Below, piece by piece: positions 41,793 through 52,404 of a stretch of DNA of 64,000 nt. Position 1 is the stretch's first letter. Each line of letters begins with the position of its first letter. Source of the DNA: Streptomyces platensis (GTDB lineage: Bacteria > Actinomycetota > Actinomycetes > Streptomycetales > Streptomycetaceae). Location: positions 2,852,001 through 2,916,000 of the forward strand of contig NZ_CP023691.1 of the NCBI RefSeq assembly GCF_008704855.1, in the 5' to 3' direction. Under the pieces are notes generated by a model. It was given only the letters and a program-made list of their open reading frames with translations. It did not search any database and was not told where the DNA came from. The position numbers and the translations under genes are program-made.

Positions 41793-44438
41793 ATGCCACC
41801 GCACCCGGAAGCCACGCCGGCCGCCAAGCCTGGCACCACCCCCACCCTTGTCCTCATCGGCCACGGCATGGTCGGCCAGCGCTTCCTGGAGGAGCTGGCC
41901 GACCGCGGTGTCACCGGGCGGGCGCGGGTGGTCGTGCTGTGCGAGGAGCCCCGCCCGGCCTACGACCGCGTCCAGCTGACGTCGTACTTCGCCGGCCGCA
42001 GCCCGGACGACCTGAGCCTGGTCGATCCGGACTTCATGGCCCGCCACGGCATCGAACTGCACCTCGGTGACCCGGCCACGGCCGTCGACCGCACGGCCCG
42101 TACGGTCACCGCCCGCTCCGGCCTGACCGTCCGCTACGACGCCCTGGTGCTGGCCACCGGCTCGTACCCGTTCGTGCCGCCGGTGCCCGGCAAGGACAGT
42201 GCGGGCTGTTTCGTCTACCGCACCATCGAGGACCTGCTCGCCATCGAGGAGTACGCCGAGAACGCCCGCACGGGTGTGGTGGTCGGCGGCGGGCTGCTCG
42301 GCCTGGAGGCGGCCGGGGCGCTGAAGGGGCTGGGGCTGCGCACCCACATCGTGGAGTTCGCGCCGCGGCTGATGGCCCTCCAGGTCGACGAGGGCGGCGG
42401 CCGCGCGCTGCGCCGTACCGTCGAGGAGATGGGCCTGGAGGTGCACACCGGCGTCGGCGGCAAGGAGATCGTCGCGGACGGGGCCGGTGCGGTGACCGCC
42501 ATGGGCCTGTCGGACGACTCCCGTATCGAGACCGATCTGGTCGTCTTCTCGGCCGGTGTCCGGCCCCGTGACCAGCTCGCCCGGGACTGCGGGCTGCCGG
42601 TCGGCGACCGCGGCGGCATCGTCGTCGACGAGCGGTGCCGCACCGCCGATCCCGCCGTGTACGCGATCGGCGAGTGCGCGCTGGCCGCCGACGGCCGGGT
42701 CTACGGTCTGGTCGCGCCCGGCTACGACATGGCCCGTACGGCCGCCGCCGGCCTCGCCGAGGCACTCGGCGCCGACACCGCACCGGCCGACGGCTTCACC
42801 GGCGCCGACCTGTCCACCAAGCTCAAGCTGCTCGGGGTGGACGTCGCCTCGTTCGGTGACGCGCACGGCGCCACCGACGGCTGTCTGGACGTGGTCTACT
42901 CCGACGCCCGCAGCGGTGTCTACAAGAAGCTGGTGATCGGCGCCGCGGGCGAACTGCTGGGCGGGGTGCTGGTCGGCGACGCCGAGGCGTACGGCATGCT
43001 GCGCCCGCTGACCGGCAGCGTCCCGCCGGTATCGCCCGAGCAGCTGGTGCTGCCCGCCGGAGCCGAGGGCGGGGCCGCCGCGCTCGGCCCGTCCGCGCTG
43101 CCGGACAGCGCGGTGCTGTGCAACTGCCACAACGTGACCAAGGGGACGGTCCGGGCGGCGGTCACCGAGCACTCCTGCGGCACCCTCCCCGAGGTCAAGA
43201 AGTGCACCAAGGCCGGTACCGGCTGCGGCAGTTGCGTCAAGTCGCTGACCGCGGTGATGAACGACGAGCTGGCCGCGTCCGGCGCCACCATCGACACCGG
43301 GCTGTGCGGCTGCTTCCCGCACACCCGCGCCGAGCTGTACGAGATCGTGCGCACCCTGCGGCTGACCACCTTCGCCGAACTGCTGGACTCGCACGGCCGC
43401 CCGGAGGCGCGGAACGGCGACGGCTGTGAGATCTGCAAGCCCACCGTCGGCTCGATCATCGCCTCGCTCGCCCCCAGCGTCGGCGCCGACGGCTATGTCC
43501 TCGACGGGGAACAGGCCGCCCTCCAGGACACCAACGACCACTTCCTCGCCAACCTCCAGCGCAACGGCTCGTACTCGATCGTGCCGCGCATCCCCGGCGG
43601 GGAGATCACCCCGGAGAAGCTGATCGTGATCGGCGAGGTGGCCCGCGACTTCGGCCTCTACACCAAGATCACCGGCGGTCAGCGGATCGACCTGTTCGGT
43701 GCCCGGGTCGACCAACTCCCCCAGGTGTGGGCCCGGTTGGTGGACGCGGGCTTCGAGTCGGGCCACGCGTACGGCAAGGCGCTGCGCACCGTGAAGTCGT
43801 GTGTGGGGCAGACCTGGTGCCGCTACGGCGTGCAGGACTCGGTCCGTATGGCCATCGATCTGGAGCTGCGCTACCGGGGGCTGCGCTCCCCGCACAAGCT
43901 CAAGTCCGCGGTCTCCGGCTGCGCGCGGGAGTGCGCGGAGGCCCGCGGCAAGGACTTCGGCGTCATCGCCACCTCCAACGGCTGGAACCTCTACGTCGGC
44001 GGCAACGGCGGCGCCGATCCGCGGCACGCCGATCTGCTCGCCCAGGACCTGAGCGACGCCGAACTGATCCGGCTGATCGACCGGTTCCTGATGTTCTACA
44101 TCCGCACCGCGGACCGGCTGGAGCGCACCTCCGCCTGGCTGGAGCGGATCGAGGGCGGCCTCGACCACGTCCGGGACGTCGTGGTCCATGACTCCCTGGG
44201 TCTGTGCGACGAGCTGGAGGCCCTGATGGCCGCCCATGTCACCCACTACCGCGACGAATGGGCCGAGACCCTCGCCGACCCGGAGCGGCTGGCCCGCTTC
44301 GTCTCCTTCGTCAACGCGCCCGACGCGCCCGACCCGTCCGTCCGCTTCGTGCCGGAGCGCGACCAGGTCAAGCCGGACCTGACGCTGCTGGCCGGCCCGA
44401 CCCTGCCCGTTCGCACCCTGGAAGGGACCTCCGTCTGA
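41793..44438 (+). CDS. nirB: Nitrite reductase (NAD(P)H) large subunit
   Basis: About 881 residues. FAD/NAD domains: TLVLIGHGMVGQRFLEEL, LATGSYPFVPP, VVVGGGLLGLEAAGAL and VYAIGECA. A BFD-type [2Fe-2S] domain has LCNCHNVTKGTV and GTGCGSC. The C-terminal sulfite/nitrite reductase half has the siroheme-[4Fe-4S] cysteines in VKSCVGQTWCRYGVQDS and SGCARECAEARGKDFGV. It reduces nitrite to ammonium in assimilation. I prefer ATG 41793, spaced 10 nt from GAGGAA; ATG 41784 is only 1 nt from it. It overlaps nirD. Regulation by GlnR is suggested by the upstream boxes, and it needs siroheme, linking it to the chelatase-like gene at 25.5 kb. Confidence 0.96.
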   Translation: MPPHPEATPAAKPGTTPTLVLIGHGMVGQRFLEELADRGVTGRARVVVLCEEPRPAYDRVQLTSYFAGRSPDDLSLVDPDFMARHGIELHLGDPATAVDRTARTVTARSGLTVRYDALVLATGSYPFVPPVPGKDSAGCFVYRTIEDLLAIEEYAENARTGVVVGGGLLGLEAAGALKGLGLRTHIVEFAPRLMALQVDEGGGRALRRTVEEMGLEVHTGVGGKEIVADGAGAVTAMGLSDDSRIETDLVVFSAGVRPRDQLARDCGLPVGDRGGIVVDERCRTADPAVYAIGECALAADGRVYGLVAPGYDMARTAAAGLAEALGADTAPADGFTGADLSTKLKLLGVDVASFGDAHGATDGCLDVVYSDARSGVYKKLVIGAAGELLGGVLVGDAEAYGMLRPLTGSVPPVSPEQLVLPAGAEGGAAALGPSALPDSAVLCNCHNVTKGTVRAAVTEHSCGTLPEVKKCTKAGTGCGSCVKSLTAVMNDELAASGATIDTGLCGCFPHTRAELYEIVRTLRLTTFAELLDSHGRPEARNGDGCEICKPTVGSIIASLAPSVGADGYVLDGEQAALQDTNDHFLANLQRNGSYSIVPRIPGGEITPEKLIVIGEVARDFGLYTKITGGQRIDLFGARVDQLPQVWARLVDAGFESGHAYGKALRTVKSCVGQTWCRYGVQDSVRMAIDLELRYRGLRSPHKLKSAVSGCARECAEARGKDFGVIATSNGWNLYVGGNGGADPRHADLLAQDLSDAELIRLIDRFLMFYIRTADRLERTSAWLERIEGGLDHVRDVVVHDSLGLCDELEALMAAHVTHYRDEWAETLADPERLARFVSFVNAPDAPDPSVRFVPERDQVKPDLTLLAGPTLPVRTLEGTSV

Positions 44439-44839
44439 TGACCACCGCCACCGCACCGCGCACCCGCACCGGGGCCGCCACCACGGCCGCCGGGACCGCC
44501 ACCGTCGAGATCCGCTGCCCCCAGGGCTGGGTCGCGGTCTGCACCCTGGACGACCTCATCCCGGGGCGCGGGGTCGCCGCGCTCCTCCCGGACGGCACCC
44601 AGGCCGCGCTGTTCGTCGACCGCGCCGGGCAGCCCTACGCGATCGCCAACCGCGACCCGTTCACCGGCGCCCAGGTGCTCTCCCGCGGCCTGACCGGCTC
44701 GGCCGGCGGCCGCCCGTTCGTGGCCTCGCCCCTGCTCAAGCAGCGTTTCGACCTGGCGTCGGGCAGCTGCCTGGACGATCCGTCGGTCTCCGTCCCGGCG
44801 TACCGCGTACGGACGGGGAGCGGGGAACGCGCCTCCTGA
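44438..44839 (+). CDS. nirD: Nitrite reductase (NAD(P)H) small subunit
   Basis: A 133-residue Rieske-like NirD protein lacking the iron-sulfur cysteines, as usual for NirD. VEIRCPQGWVAVCTLDDLIPGRGVAAL, ALFVDRAGQPYAIANRDPFTGAQVLSRG and SPLLKQRFDLASGSCLDDP are characteristic. It overlaps the nirB stop by 1 bp (TGATG) and works as the NirB partner. Confidence 0.95.
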   Translation: MTTATAPRTRTGAATTAAGTATVEIRCPQGWVAVCTLDDLIPGRGVAALLPDGTQAALFVDRAGQPYAIANRDPFTGAQVLSRGLTGSAGGRPFVASPLLKQRFDLASGSCLDDPSVSVPAYRVRTGSGERAS

Positions 44840-44865
44840 GACCTGTTCGGGCCGGAGCGTTATGC

Positions 44866-44916
44866 GCAACCCATCGGTTGCACCTCCTGCCGCCACGTGC
44901 AACCATTGGGTAGCAC
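44866..44916. promoter_or_regulatory. Two related inverted-repeat operators upstream of the SRPBCC/ArsR operon
   Basis: Site 1, 44866-44883, reads GCAACCCATCGGTTGCAC. Site 2, 44897-44916, reads GTGCAACCATTGGGTAGCAC and is nearly the reverse complement of site 1. Each is a GCAACC/GGTTGC-type dyad. Position before an operon that encodes an ArsR-family repressor points to autoregulation. Confidence 0.6.
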
Positions 44917-44958
44917 GTAAGGCAGCAGCCGATCCGAGAACGGCAGGAGGCGCACGCC

Positions 44959-45456
44959 ATGAGCACCGACAGCCACCGGAACACCGACAGCGGCTCGGGC
45001 GGCGGCAGGGACCGCATCGAGCGGGAGATCAGCATCGCCGCGCCCATGGAGCGGGTGTGGGCCGTGCTCACCGAACCGGAGCACGTCGGCTCGTGGTTCG
45101 GGCAGGGCACACCGACACCGGTCGATCTGCGGCCGGGCGGCATCATGCAGCTCGACCACGGCGAGTACGGACAGTTCCCGACCACCATCGTGACGGTGGA
45201 CCCACCGCGTTACTTCGCCTACCGCTGGGCCAGCGCCTTCCCGGGCGAGGTGGCGACCGAGGGCAACTCCACCCTCGTCGAGTTCACCCTCACCCCGGAG
45301 GGCGACGGCACCCGGCTGCGCGTCGTGGAGACCGGCTTCGCCGCGCTCACCATCCCCGCGGACCGGCAGCCGACCGCCGGCTACGAGAGCCACTCCGAGG
45401 GCTGGTCCGGCCAGGTGGAGAACATCCGGCGGTACACGGAGCAGCTCGCGGCATGA
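44959..45456 (+). CDS. SRPBCC (AHSA1-like) domain protein
   Basis: A 165-residue protein with GGCAGGAGG upstream. IEREISIAAPMERVWAVLTEPEHVGSWFG and RPGGIMQLDHGEYGQFPTTIVTVDPPRYFAYRWA are typical of the START/Bet v1-like AHSA1 group that binds hydrophobic ligands. It forms a coupled operon (ATGA) with an ArsR-family regulator, a common actinobacterial pairing in which the regulator controls both genes. The ligand is unknown. Confidence 0.9.
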   Translation: MSTDSHRNTDSGSGGGRDRIEREISIAAPMERVWAVLTEPEHVGSWFGQGTPTPVDLRPGGIMQLDHGEYGQFPTTIVTVDPPRYFAYRWASAFPGEVATEGNSTLVEFTLTPEGDGTRLRVVETGFAALTIPADRQPTAGYESHSEGWSGQVENIRRYTEQLAA

Positions 45457-45941
45457 CGAGGGACGTGGGGGCGGGAGCGGGAGCGGGGCGGCCGGGAGAG
45501 GGGCGGCCTGGGACGGGGCGGGGCCCGGGTAGCGGCCCTGCCCGCGGTGCGGGTGCGGACGGCGGCGCGGGTGCGGACGGCGGCGCGGGTGTCGAATCCG
45601 GTGCGGGCCCGGACCCCGGTGCGGGCCCGGACGCCGTGGCCGAGGTGTTCGCCGCGCTGGCGGACCCGACCCGGCGCCGGATACTCGACGCCCTCGCCGC
45701 CCACGGCGAGGCGACCGCCACGGTGCTGGCGGCGGAACTGCCGGTCAGTCGCCAGGCCATCGTCAAACATCTGGGCGTCCTGGACCGGGCCGGTCTGGTC
45801 GCCGGCCACCGGGAGGGCCGGGAGGCCCGCTACCGGGTCATCCCGGAGCGGCTGGAGGTCACCGCCCGGTGGATGGACCGGGTGGCCGCCGCATGGGACA
45901 CCCGCCTCTCCGCGATCAAGCGCCTCGCCGAAGGGGACTGA
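45453..45941 (+). CDS. ArsR-family regulator with long disordered N-terminus
   Basis: A 162-residue protein. Residues 1-60 are a Gly/Ala/Pro/Asp repeat region (GAGADGG, GAGPD units). Residues 61-150 form the winged helix: VAEVFAALADPTRRRILDAL, VLAAELPVSRQAIVKHLGVLDRAGLV, then EGREARYRV. There are no metal-binding Cys residues, so it is the SRPBCC-linked type rather than a metal sensor. The DNA encoding the N-terminal repeat is itself repetitive. A shorter start within the repeat cannot be excluded. Confidence 0.88.
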   Translation: MTRDVGAGAGAGRPGEGRPGTGRGPGSGPARGAGADGGAGADGGAGVESGAGPDPGAGPDAVAEVFAALADPTRRRILDALAAHGEATATVLAAELPVSRQAIVKHLGVLDRAGLVAGHREGREARYRVIPERLEVTARWMDRVAAAWDTRLSAIKRLAEGD

Positions 45942-45968
45942 CGGGGCCGGGGCGGAGCGCGACCAGGC

Positions 45969-46078
45969 CGGACCGGCGCGGAGGCGTGACCGGACCGGAC
46001 CGGTGCGGAGGCGTGACCGGACCGGCGCAGCGGCGAGCAGGGCCGCCCGGCACGGTGCAGCGGCGAGCGGGGTCGGCC
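45969..46078. repeat. Interspersed GGACCGG-type repeats after the arsR-like gene
   Basis: Two copies of a 22-bp unit (GGACCGGCGCGGAGGCGTGACC and a T variant) followed by two copies of a related GGTGCAGCGGCGAGC unit. No ORF is supported here. Confidence 0.6.
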
Positions 46079-46194
46079 CGGCGCCGGGGGCCGGTGTCCA
46101 GGCGCGCGCGCCGCACCCGCCACCCCCACCCCTCCAACCCCACCCGCCTCACTCCGCGGCGTAACCTGGTTGCCCCCTACGGAGGAGTGCAGGC

Positions 46195-47139
46195 GTGACC
46201 AGGTGGAACACCAGCCACATCCCCGACCAGACCGGCCGCTCGGTGGTGGTCACGGGCGCGAACAGCGGTATCGGCTATGTCACCGCCCGCGAACTGGCCC
46301 GCCAGGGCGCCCGCGTACTGCTGGCCTGCCGCAACGAGACGCGCGGCATCGCCGCGCTGGACCGGCTGCGTTCCGAAGTCCCCACTGCCGAGGCCGAGTT
46401 CCGCGCCCTGGACCTGGCCGATCTGTCCTCCGTACGGGACTTCGCCGCCACCCTCGACGACTTCGACGGCGACCGCCTCGACCTGCTCATCAACAACGCC
46501 GGCGTGATGGCCCTGCCGCACCGCACCACCGCCGACGGCTTCGAGATGCAGTTCGGCACCAACCACCTCGGCCACTTCGCGCTGACCGGGCTGCTGCTGC
46601 CCAAGCTCCTCGCCACCCCCGGCGCCCGGGTCGTCACGGTCTCCAGCATGCTGCACGCCCTCGCCGACCTCGACTACAGCGACCTCAACAGCGAGCACAC
46701 CTACCGCCGCTGGATCGCCTACGCCCGCTCGAAGAGCGCCAACCTCCTCTTCGTCCACGAGCTGACCCGGCGGCTGGCCGCGGCCGGTTCACAGGTCGTC
46801 GCGGCCGCCGCACACCCCGGATACGCCGCCACCAATCTCGCGACCGCGGGCGTCCGGATGGAGGGCCGCACCTCCACCGAGCGGATGGTCGAGCGGGCCA
46901 ACCAGGTGCTCGCCCAGTCCCCCGACGGCGGTGCCCTGGGCACCCTCTGCGCGGCCACCGCCCCGCACATGCGCCCTGACTCCTTCATCGGCCCGCGCAG
47001 CGGACTGCGCGGCGCGCCCGCCCAGTCCTTCCGCGCCCCCTGGACCAAGAAGGACGCGAACGGCGAGCGCCTGTGGGCCGCCTCGGAACAACTCACCGGT
47101 GTCCGCTACGACTTCTCCCGGCCCGCTGCGGCATTCTGA
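46195..47139 (+). CDS. SDR family oxidoreductase (retinol dehydrogenase/WWOX-like)
   Basis: A 314-residue short-chain dehydrogenase starting at GTG 46195 with GGAGGAG upstream. The NAD(P) motif SVVVTGANSGIGYVTARELA, LDLADLSSV, LINNAGVMALP, catalytic YARSKSAN (Tyr and Lys), and HPGYAATNLA are all present. It is of the longer classical type found in plant and animal retinol dehydrogenase homologues; in bacteria the substrate is generally unknown. A GTAACCT sequence just upstream may be part of its promoter. Confidence 0.92.
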   Translation: MTRWNTSHIPDQTGRSVVVTGANSGIGYVTARELARQGARVLLACRNETRGIAALDRLRSEVPTAEAEFRALDLADLSSVRDFAATLDDFDGDRLDLLINNAGVMALPHRTTADGFEMQFGTNHLGHFALTGLLLPKLLATPGARVVTVSSMLHALADLDYSDLNSEHTYRRWIAYARSKSANLLFVHELTRRLAAAGSQVVAAAAHPGYAATNLATAGVRMEGRTSTERMVERANQVLAQSPDGGALGTLCAATAPHMRPDSFIGPRSGLRGAPAQSFRAPWTKKDANGERLWAASEQLTGVRYDFSRPAAAF

Positions 47140-47167
47140 CCCGCACGGCATGGAAAGATCCGGACCC

Positions 47168-47899
47168 GTGTACGAACGACCTTTCCCTCCGCAGCAACCC
47201 TCCCCGCAGGGCCCGCCGCCCCCACAGCCCTACCAGCCGCACCCCTATCAGGGTGCGCCGCAGCCCTATCAGGGGGCGCCGCACGGGGCTCCCCCGCAAC
47301 AGCCGTACGAGGGGGCATCGCACCCCTATCAGGGACCGCAGCACCCGGCCCCTCCCCAACAGCCGTACCCGGGACCGCCGTACCAGGGACCGCCGCACCC
47401 GCACGCTGCGCACCCGTACGCCCCGCAGCCGACCGCGCAGTCCCCGTACGGTCCGCCCGCCGCGGCTCCGCGCATCCCCAACGAGGTGGACACCATGCGC
47501 CGGTTCGGGGCGATCCTCCTCGACGGGCTACTGGCCCTGACCGCCGCCTATATCGCCCTGATCTCCGCCGGCCACGCCGATCTGCCGGCCCTTCAGACCT
47601 TCTACACCGTCGCCGGGGCGGGCTTCGGAATCTCGTTCCTCAACCATGTCCTGCTGACCCGCATCGGCGGCGCGAGCCTCGGCAAGTTCGCGGTCCGTAC
47701 CCGCGTCATCCGCGAAACGGACGCCAGCCGTCCGCGGCTGCCCCGGCTGTTCCGCCGCTGGCTGGGCGGCTACCTCTTCCTAGTGGTCTGGATCATCGCC
47801 GCCTGCTTCGATATGGAGGACGACCCCGAGGACTTCTGCGGGGTCCGCCTGGTCCGCTACAAGGACCTGCGGGCCCTCGTTCCGGCATACGGGCGCTGA
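47168..47899 (+). CDS. RDD-family membrane protein with Pro/Gln/Tyr-rich N-terminus
   Basis: About 243 residues. Residues 1-100 are a repeat-rich cytoplasmic tail of PYQGAPQ, PQQPY and HPYQG units. The RDD domain starts RRFGAILLDGLLALTAAYI (Arg-Arg then Asp), with a second membrane helix and ASLGKFAVRTRVI, then a final helix YLFLVVWIIAACF. I prefer GTG 47168, with GGAAAG 10 nt upstream; ATG 47150 has no ribosome site. RDD proteins may act in transport. The Pro/Gln tail suggests protein contacts. Confidence 0.8.
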   Translation: MYERPFPPQQPSPQGPPPPQPYQPHPYQGAPQPYQGAPHGAPPQQPYEGASHPYQGPQHPAPPQQPYPGPPYQGPPHPHAAHPYAPQPTAQSPYGPPAAAPRIPNEVDTMRRFGAILLDGLLALTAAYIALISAGHADLPALQTFYTVAGAGFGISFLNHVLLTRIGGASLGKFAVRTRVIRETDASRPRLPRLFRRWLGGYLFLVVWIIAACFDMEDDPEDFCGVRLVRYKDLRALVPAYGR

Positions 47900-48149
47900 A
47901 AAGAGGGGGCGGAGCACGGCGGCACGGCGCAGGGCCGCCGCACTCTCCGGGCACGTCCCCCATCGCCCCACCGGCTCGCGGAACCACTGCGGGCCGCTGG
48001 TGCCTGCCCGGGTCGGGGACGACGAACAATGCCGCAGGTGTCCCCGCCCGATGGCCGCCCGGAGGAACCACCGGCTCCGCTTCCGCCTGGCGGCGCCCGC
48101 TCGCACGTGGTGACCGCTCATTGTCCGTGGCGGCCTCTACCGTGACGCC

Positions 48150-48947
48150 ATGGACGCCACCATGGATTACGACGACCACTGCGCCGAAATCGTCCACCAG
48201 GCCGAGCTGCTGAGTTCCCAACTCGACGCGCACACGTCCCTGACCGCCTCGGTGCCCTCCTGCCCCGACTGGAACCTCGCCCAGCTGCTCCGGCATCTGG
48301 GCGAGGCCCACCGCTGGGTCGAGGACCTCGTCCGGACCCGGGCGACCGAGCCCCCGCCGGAGACCGCACTCCGGGTCCTCCCCCGCGACACCACCGAGAC
48401 CCCGGCCGCCCTCGCCGCCTGGCTCACCGAGGGCGCCCGGCTCCTCGCGGACACGCTCCGCGCCGCCGGCCCCGACGCCCGGATCTGGACCCCGCTCCCC
48501 TCCGGCTCCCCGCGCTTCTTCGCCCGCCGCATGGCCCACGAGACGGTCATGCACCGGGCCGACGCCGCGCTCACCCTCGGCGCGGACTTCACCGTCGACC
48601 AGCGGGTCGCCCTCGACTGCCTCGACGAGTGGATGGAACTGGGCTCCCTGCCCGAGATGTTCGACTTCCACCCCGACCGCCGCGCCCTCCTCGGCCCTGG
48701 CCGCACCCTCCACTTCCACGCCACCGACACTCCACCGGAAGCGGCCGCCGACTGGCTCGTCGACCTCACCGGCGACACCCTCGCCTGGCGCCGCACCCAG
48801 GAACCGGCCGCCGTCTCCGTCCACGCCCCGCTGACGGACCTGCTGCTCCTCATCTACGGCCGCGTCCCGGGCGACCGCGACATCTTCGACATCACCGGCG
48901 ACCAGGAACTGCTGGAATTCTGGCTGTCACGGGTGCTGTTCGGGTGA
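48150..48947 (+). CDS. Maleylpyruvate isomerase family mycothiol-dependent enzyme (MDMPI-like)
   Basis: A 265-residue protein of the DinB/MDMPI superfamily. VPSCPDWNLAQLLRHLGEAHRWVEDLV contains the first metal His, and RRMAHETVMHRADAALTLG gives the HxxxH pair. The C-terminal MDMPI_C domain has VHAPLTDLLLLIYGR. These metal enzymes conjugate or isomerise with mycothiol in actinobacteria. A TACCGT hexamer ends 6 nt before ATG 48150, which has no ribosome site, so a leaderless transcript is possible. The 250 bp upstream hold no gene. Confidence 0.88.
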   Translation: MDATMDYDDHCAEIVHQAELLSSQLDAHTSLTASVPSCPDWNLAQLLRHLGEAHRWVEDLVRTRATEPPPETALRVLPRDTTETPAALAAWLTEGARLLADTLRAAGPDARIWTPLPSGSPRFFARRMAHETVMHRADAALTLGADFTVDQRVALDCLDEWMELGSLPEMFDFHPDRRALLGPGRTLHFHATDTPPEAAADWLVDLTGDTLAWRRTQEPAAVSVHAPLTDLLLLIYGRVPGDRDIFDITGDQELLEFWLSRVLFG

Positions 48948-49039
48948 GCACGGGCACCCCGGAGGCGAACCGACCGGGCCGCCATGGCGTGAGTTAGGTT
49001 GACCAGCGTCCACCGGATCAGCAACTGGGAGTCAGCACG

Positions 49040-49396
49040 ATGACCGAATACGACCAGCAGGGCGGTGCCGCCGGCCTGCCCCCCACGCCGCCCGAGTACC
49101 GTCCCCGGCTCGGGCCGGAGCCCCTGCCGACGAATGAGGCAGAAGCGCTGGAGATCGGCCGGAAGTACTTCCCCGAGGTCGGCTCACCCGGTGGACCGAG
49201 CTCGCTGTACGTGCATGAATTCGACATCGGCTACCTCATCCATGCGGGCTGGCCGGCAACCGAGGACCCCACTGGCCTTCCCTCTTCCCCGGGGGGAAGC
49301 AACATCGTCATCTCCAAGATCGACGGCTTGGTGGCGAGCGTGCCCAACTTCCCCGAGGAGGCGGCGGTGGAGATTTATCGCAGGGTGTACCGCCCG

Positions 49397-49408
<12 letters not shown>
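49040..49408 (+). CDS. Imm35/YrhB-like immunity-family protein, copy 1
   Basis: A 122-residue protein. The core reads PTNEAEALEIGRKYF, then VHEFDIGYLIHAGWP, PGGSNIVISKIDG and VPNFPEEAAVEIYRR. It is the first of six related copies in 49-57.3 kb. The pattern (alpha helix, strand with EFDIGY, strand with K.DG) resembles YrhB/Imm35 immunity proteins of polymorphic toxin systems. The stop may be premature: one added base at about 49396 would continue the frame as YRPEQLLSPDGSPA into the Pro-rich linker of the toxin. This copy may therefore once have been the toxin's N-terminal domain. Confidence 0.65.
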
Positions 49409-51349
<1,941 letters not shown>

Positions 51350-52368
51350 CCCCCGATGAGCCCGAATCTCCGTCGGAGGAGGGCGGCTCCACCCCGGAGA
51401 ACGGAGACGCCGAATCCGGCTCGAAGAAGCCCCCTAGGTTCACCCTGACGCCGGAGGAGCTCGGGCAAAGGCTCGACGGCTTCGCGGACATGGACGCCGG
51501 CCAGCGCGGAGCGGTGGTGTCGATCATCGCCCGATTGAGCCTCTCCTTCCATGAAAGTCATGCAGTCGGTGTTTCCCCGTATCCCGTCGAACGGCCGTAC
51601 CGCTGGAAGGACGACCCGGATCGACCGGCTCCACTGCGACGCGACGCGCGGCGCCAGACCAACGACGCAAAATCCGCAGAAGAAGAAGACTCGCGCGGCG
51701 TGAAGCAGCACCGCAAGGCAAACTTCATAGAGGCAAAGGAATTCGCCGGAAATGTCCGCAGGCACCTTCTCGCGGAACTCGCAGATGCCGGCCGACCGGC
51801 ATCCGACCTCAAGGACGCAGCTGAAGGTGACGGCGCCAGCAACACTCGGCCGGACTTCAGTGGACGTAATTACGCGGTGATTGAGGTATACGACCCGCAA
51901 TCGGAGAAGACAAACTACATCGTTGACAGCTCCATTCCTCCCGGAGAAAAGGGCGTCAGCACTGCGCACTCCGAACCGCATCTGGTGGGCTATGTGAAGC
52001 GGTTGAATGAGGCGCGGGGGGACGATGCAAGCCAGCACATTCAGATACGCGCCATGTTCACGGAGCGGGAACCCTGCGGAACGGTGAAGGGCGCAGGTCA
52101 CGCCGAGTGCTCCCCGTATCTGGTCCAGCATTCCAAGGGGACTACCGTGCATTACGCCACGACCTATCGGAGTGGCTCGTGGGTGGCCGACCCTGATCCG
52201 AACGGAATCCAGACCCGGACCAAGGCTCAGATCAAGGCCATGGTCGATGCCGAATTCCAGGACCATCTCAACGAAGTCGGCGAAATCTGGCTGTCGTTGC
52301 GTGATGCCCAGCGAAAGAACGGGACGGGAGCGGACGACTGAACGTCAAATATCCTGGCCCCGACTCCC

Positions 52369-52398
52369 CTGACACCCCAATTCTCCATCCAGTAGGGT
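52369..52398 (+). promoter_or_regulatory. Promoter of the SUKH-4-like immunity gene
   Basis: CTGACA (52369-52374), an 18-nt spacer and TAGGGT (52393-52398) closely match the housekeeping promoter consensus. The ATG at 52405 is 6 nt after the -10, with no Shine-Dalgarno site, so transcription probably starts at the start codon. Confidence 0.65.
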
Positions 52399-52404
52399 AC
52401 GTCC

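Noticed and set aside
38976..44456. Very long minus-strand open frame antisense to nirBD, continuous with the WYL regulator gene
   Set aside because: Its translation is low-complexity Gly/Ala/Val/His-rich and mirrors nirB codons. Only 37974-38975 encodes a recognisable protein with a start.
47180..47470. Regular repeats that could suggest a CRISPR array
   Set aside because: Repeats are short, imperfect and in frame, coding Pro/Gln/Tyr units of the RDD protein. There are no unique spacers of constant length.
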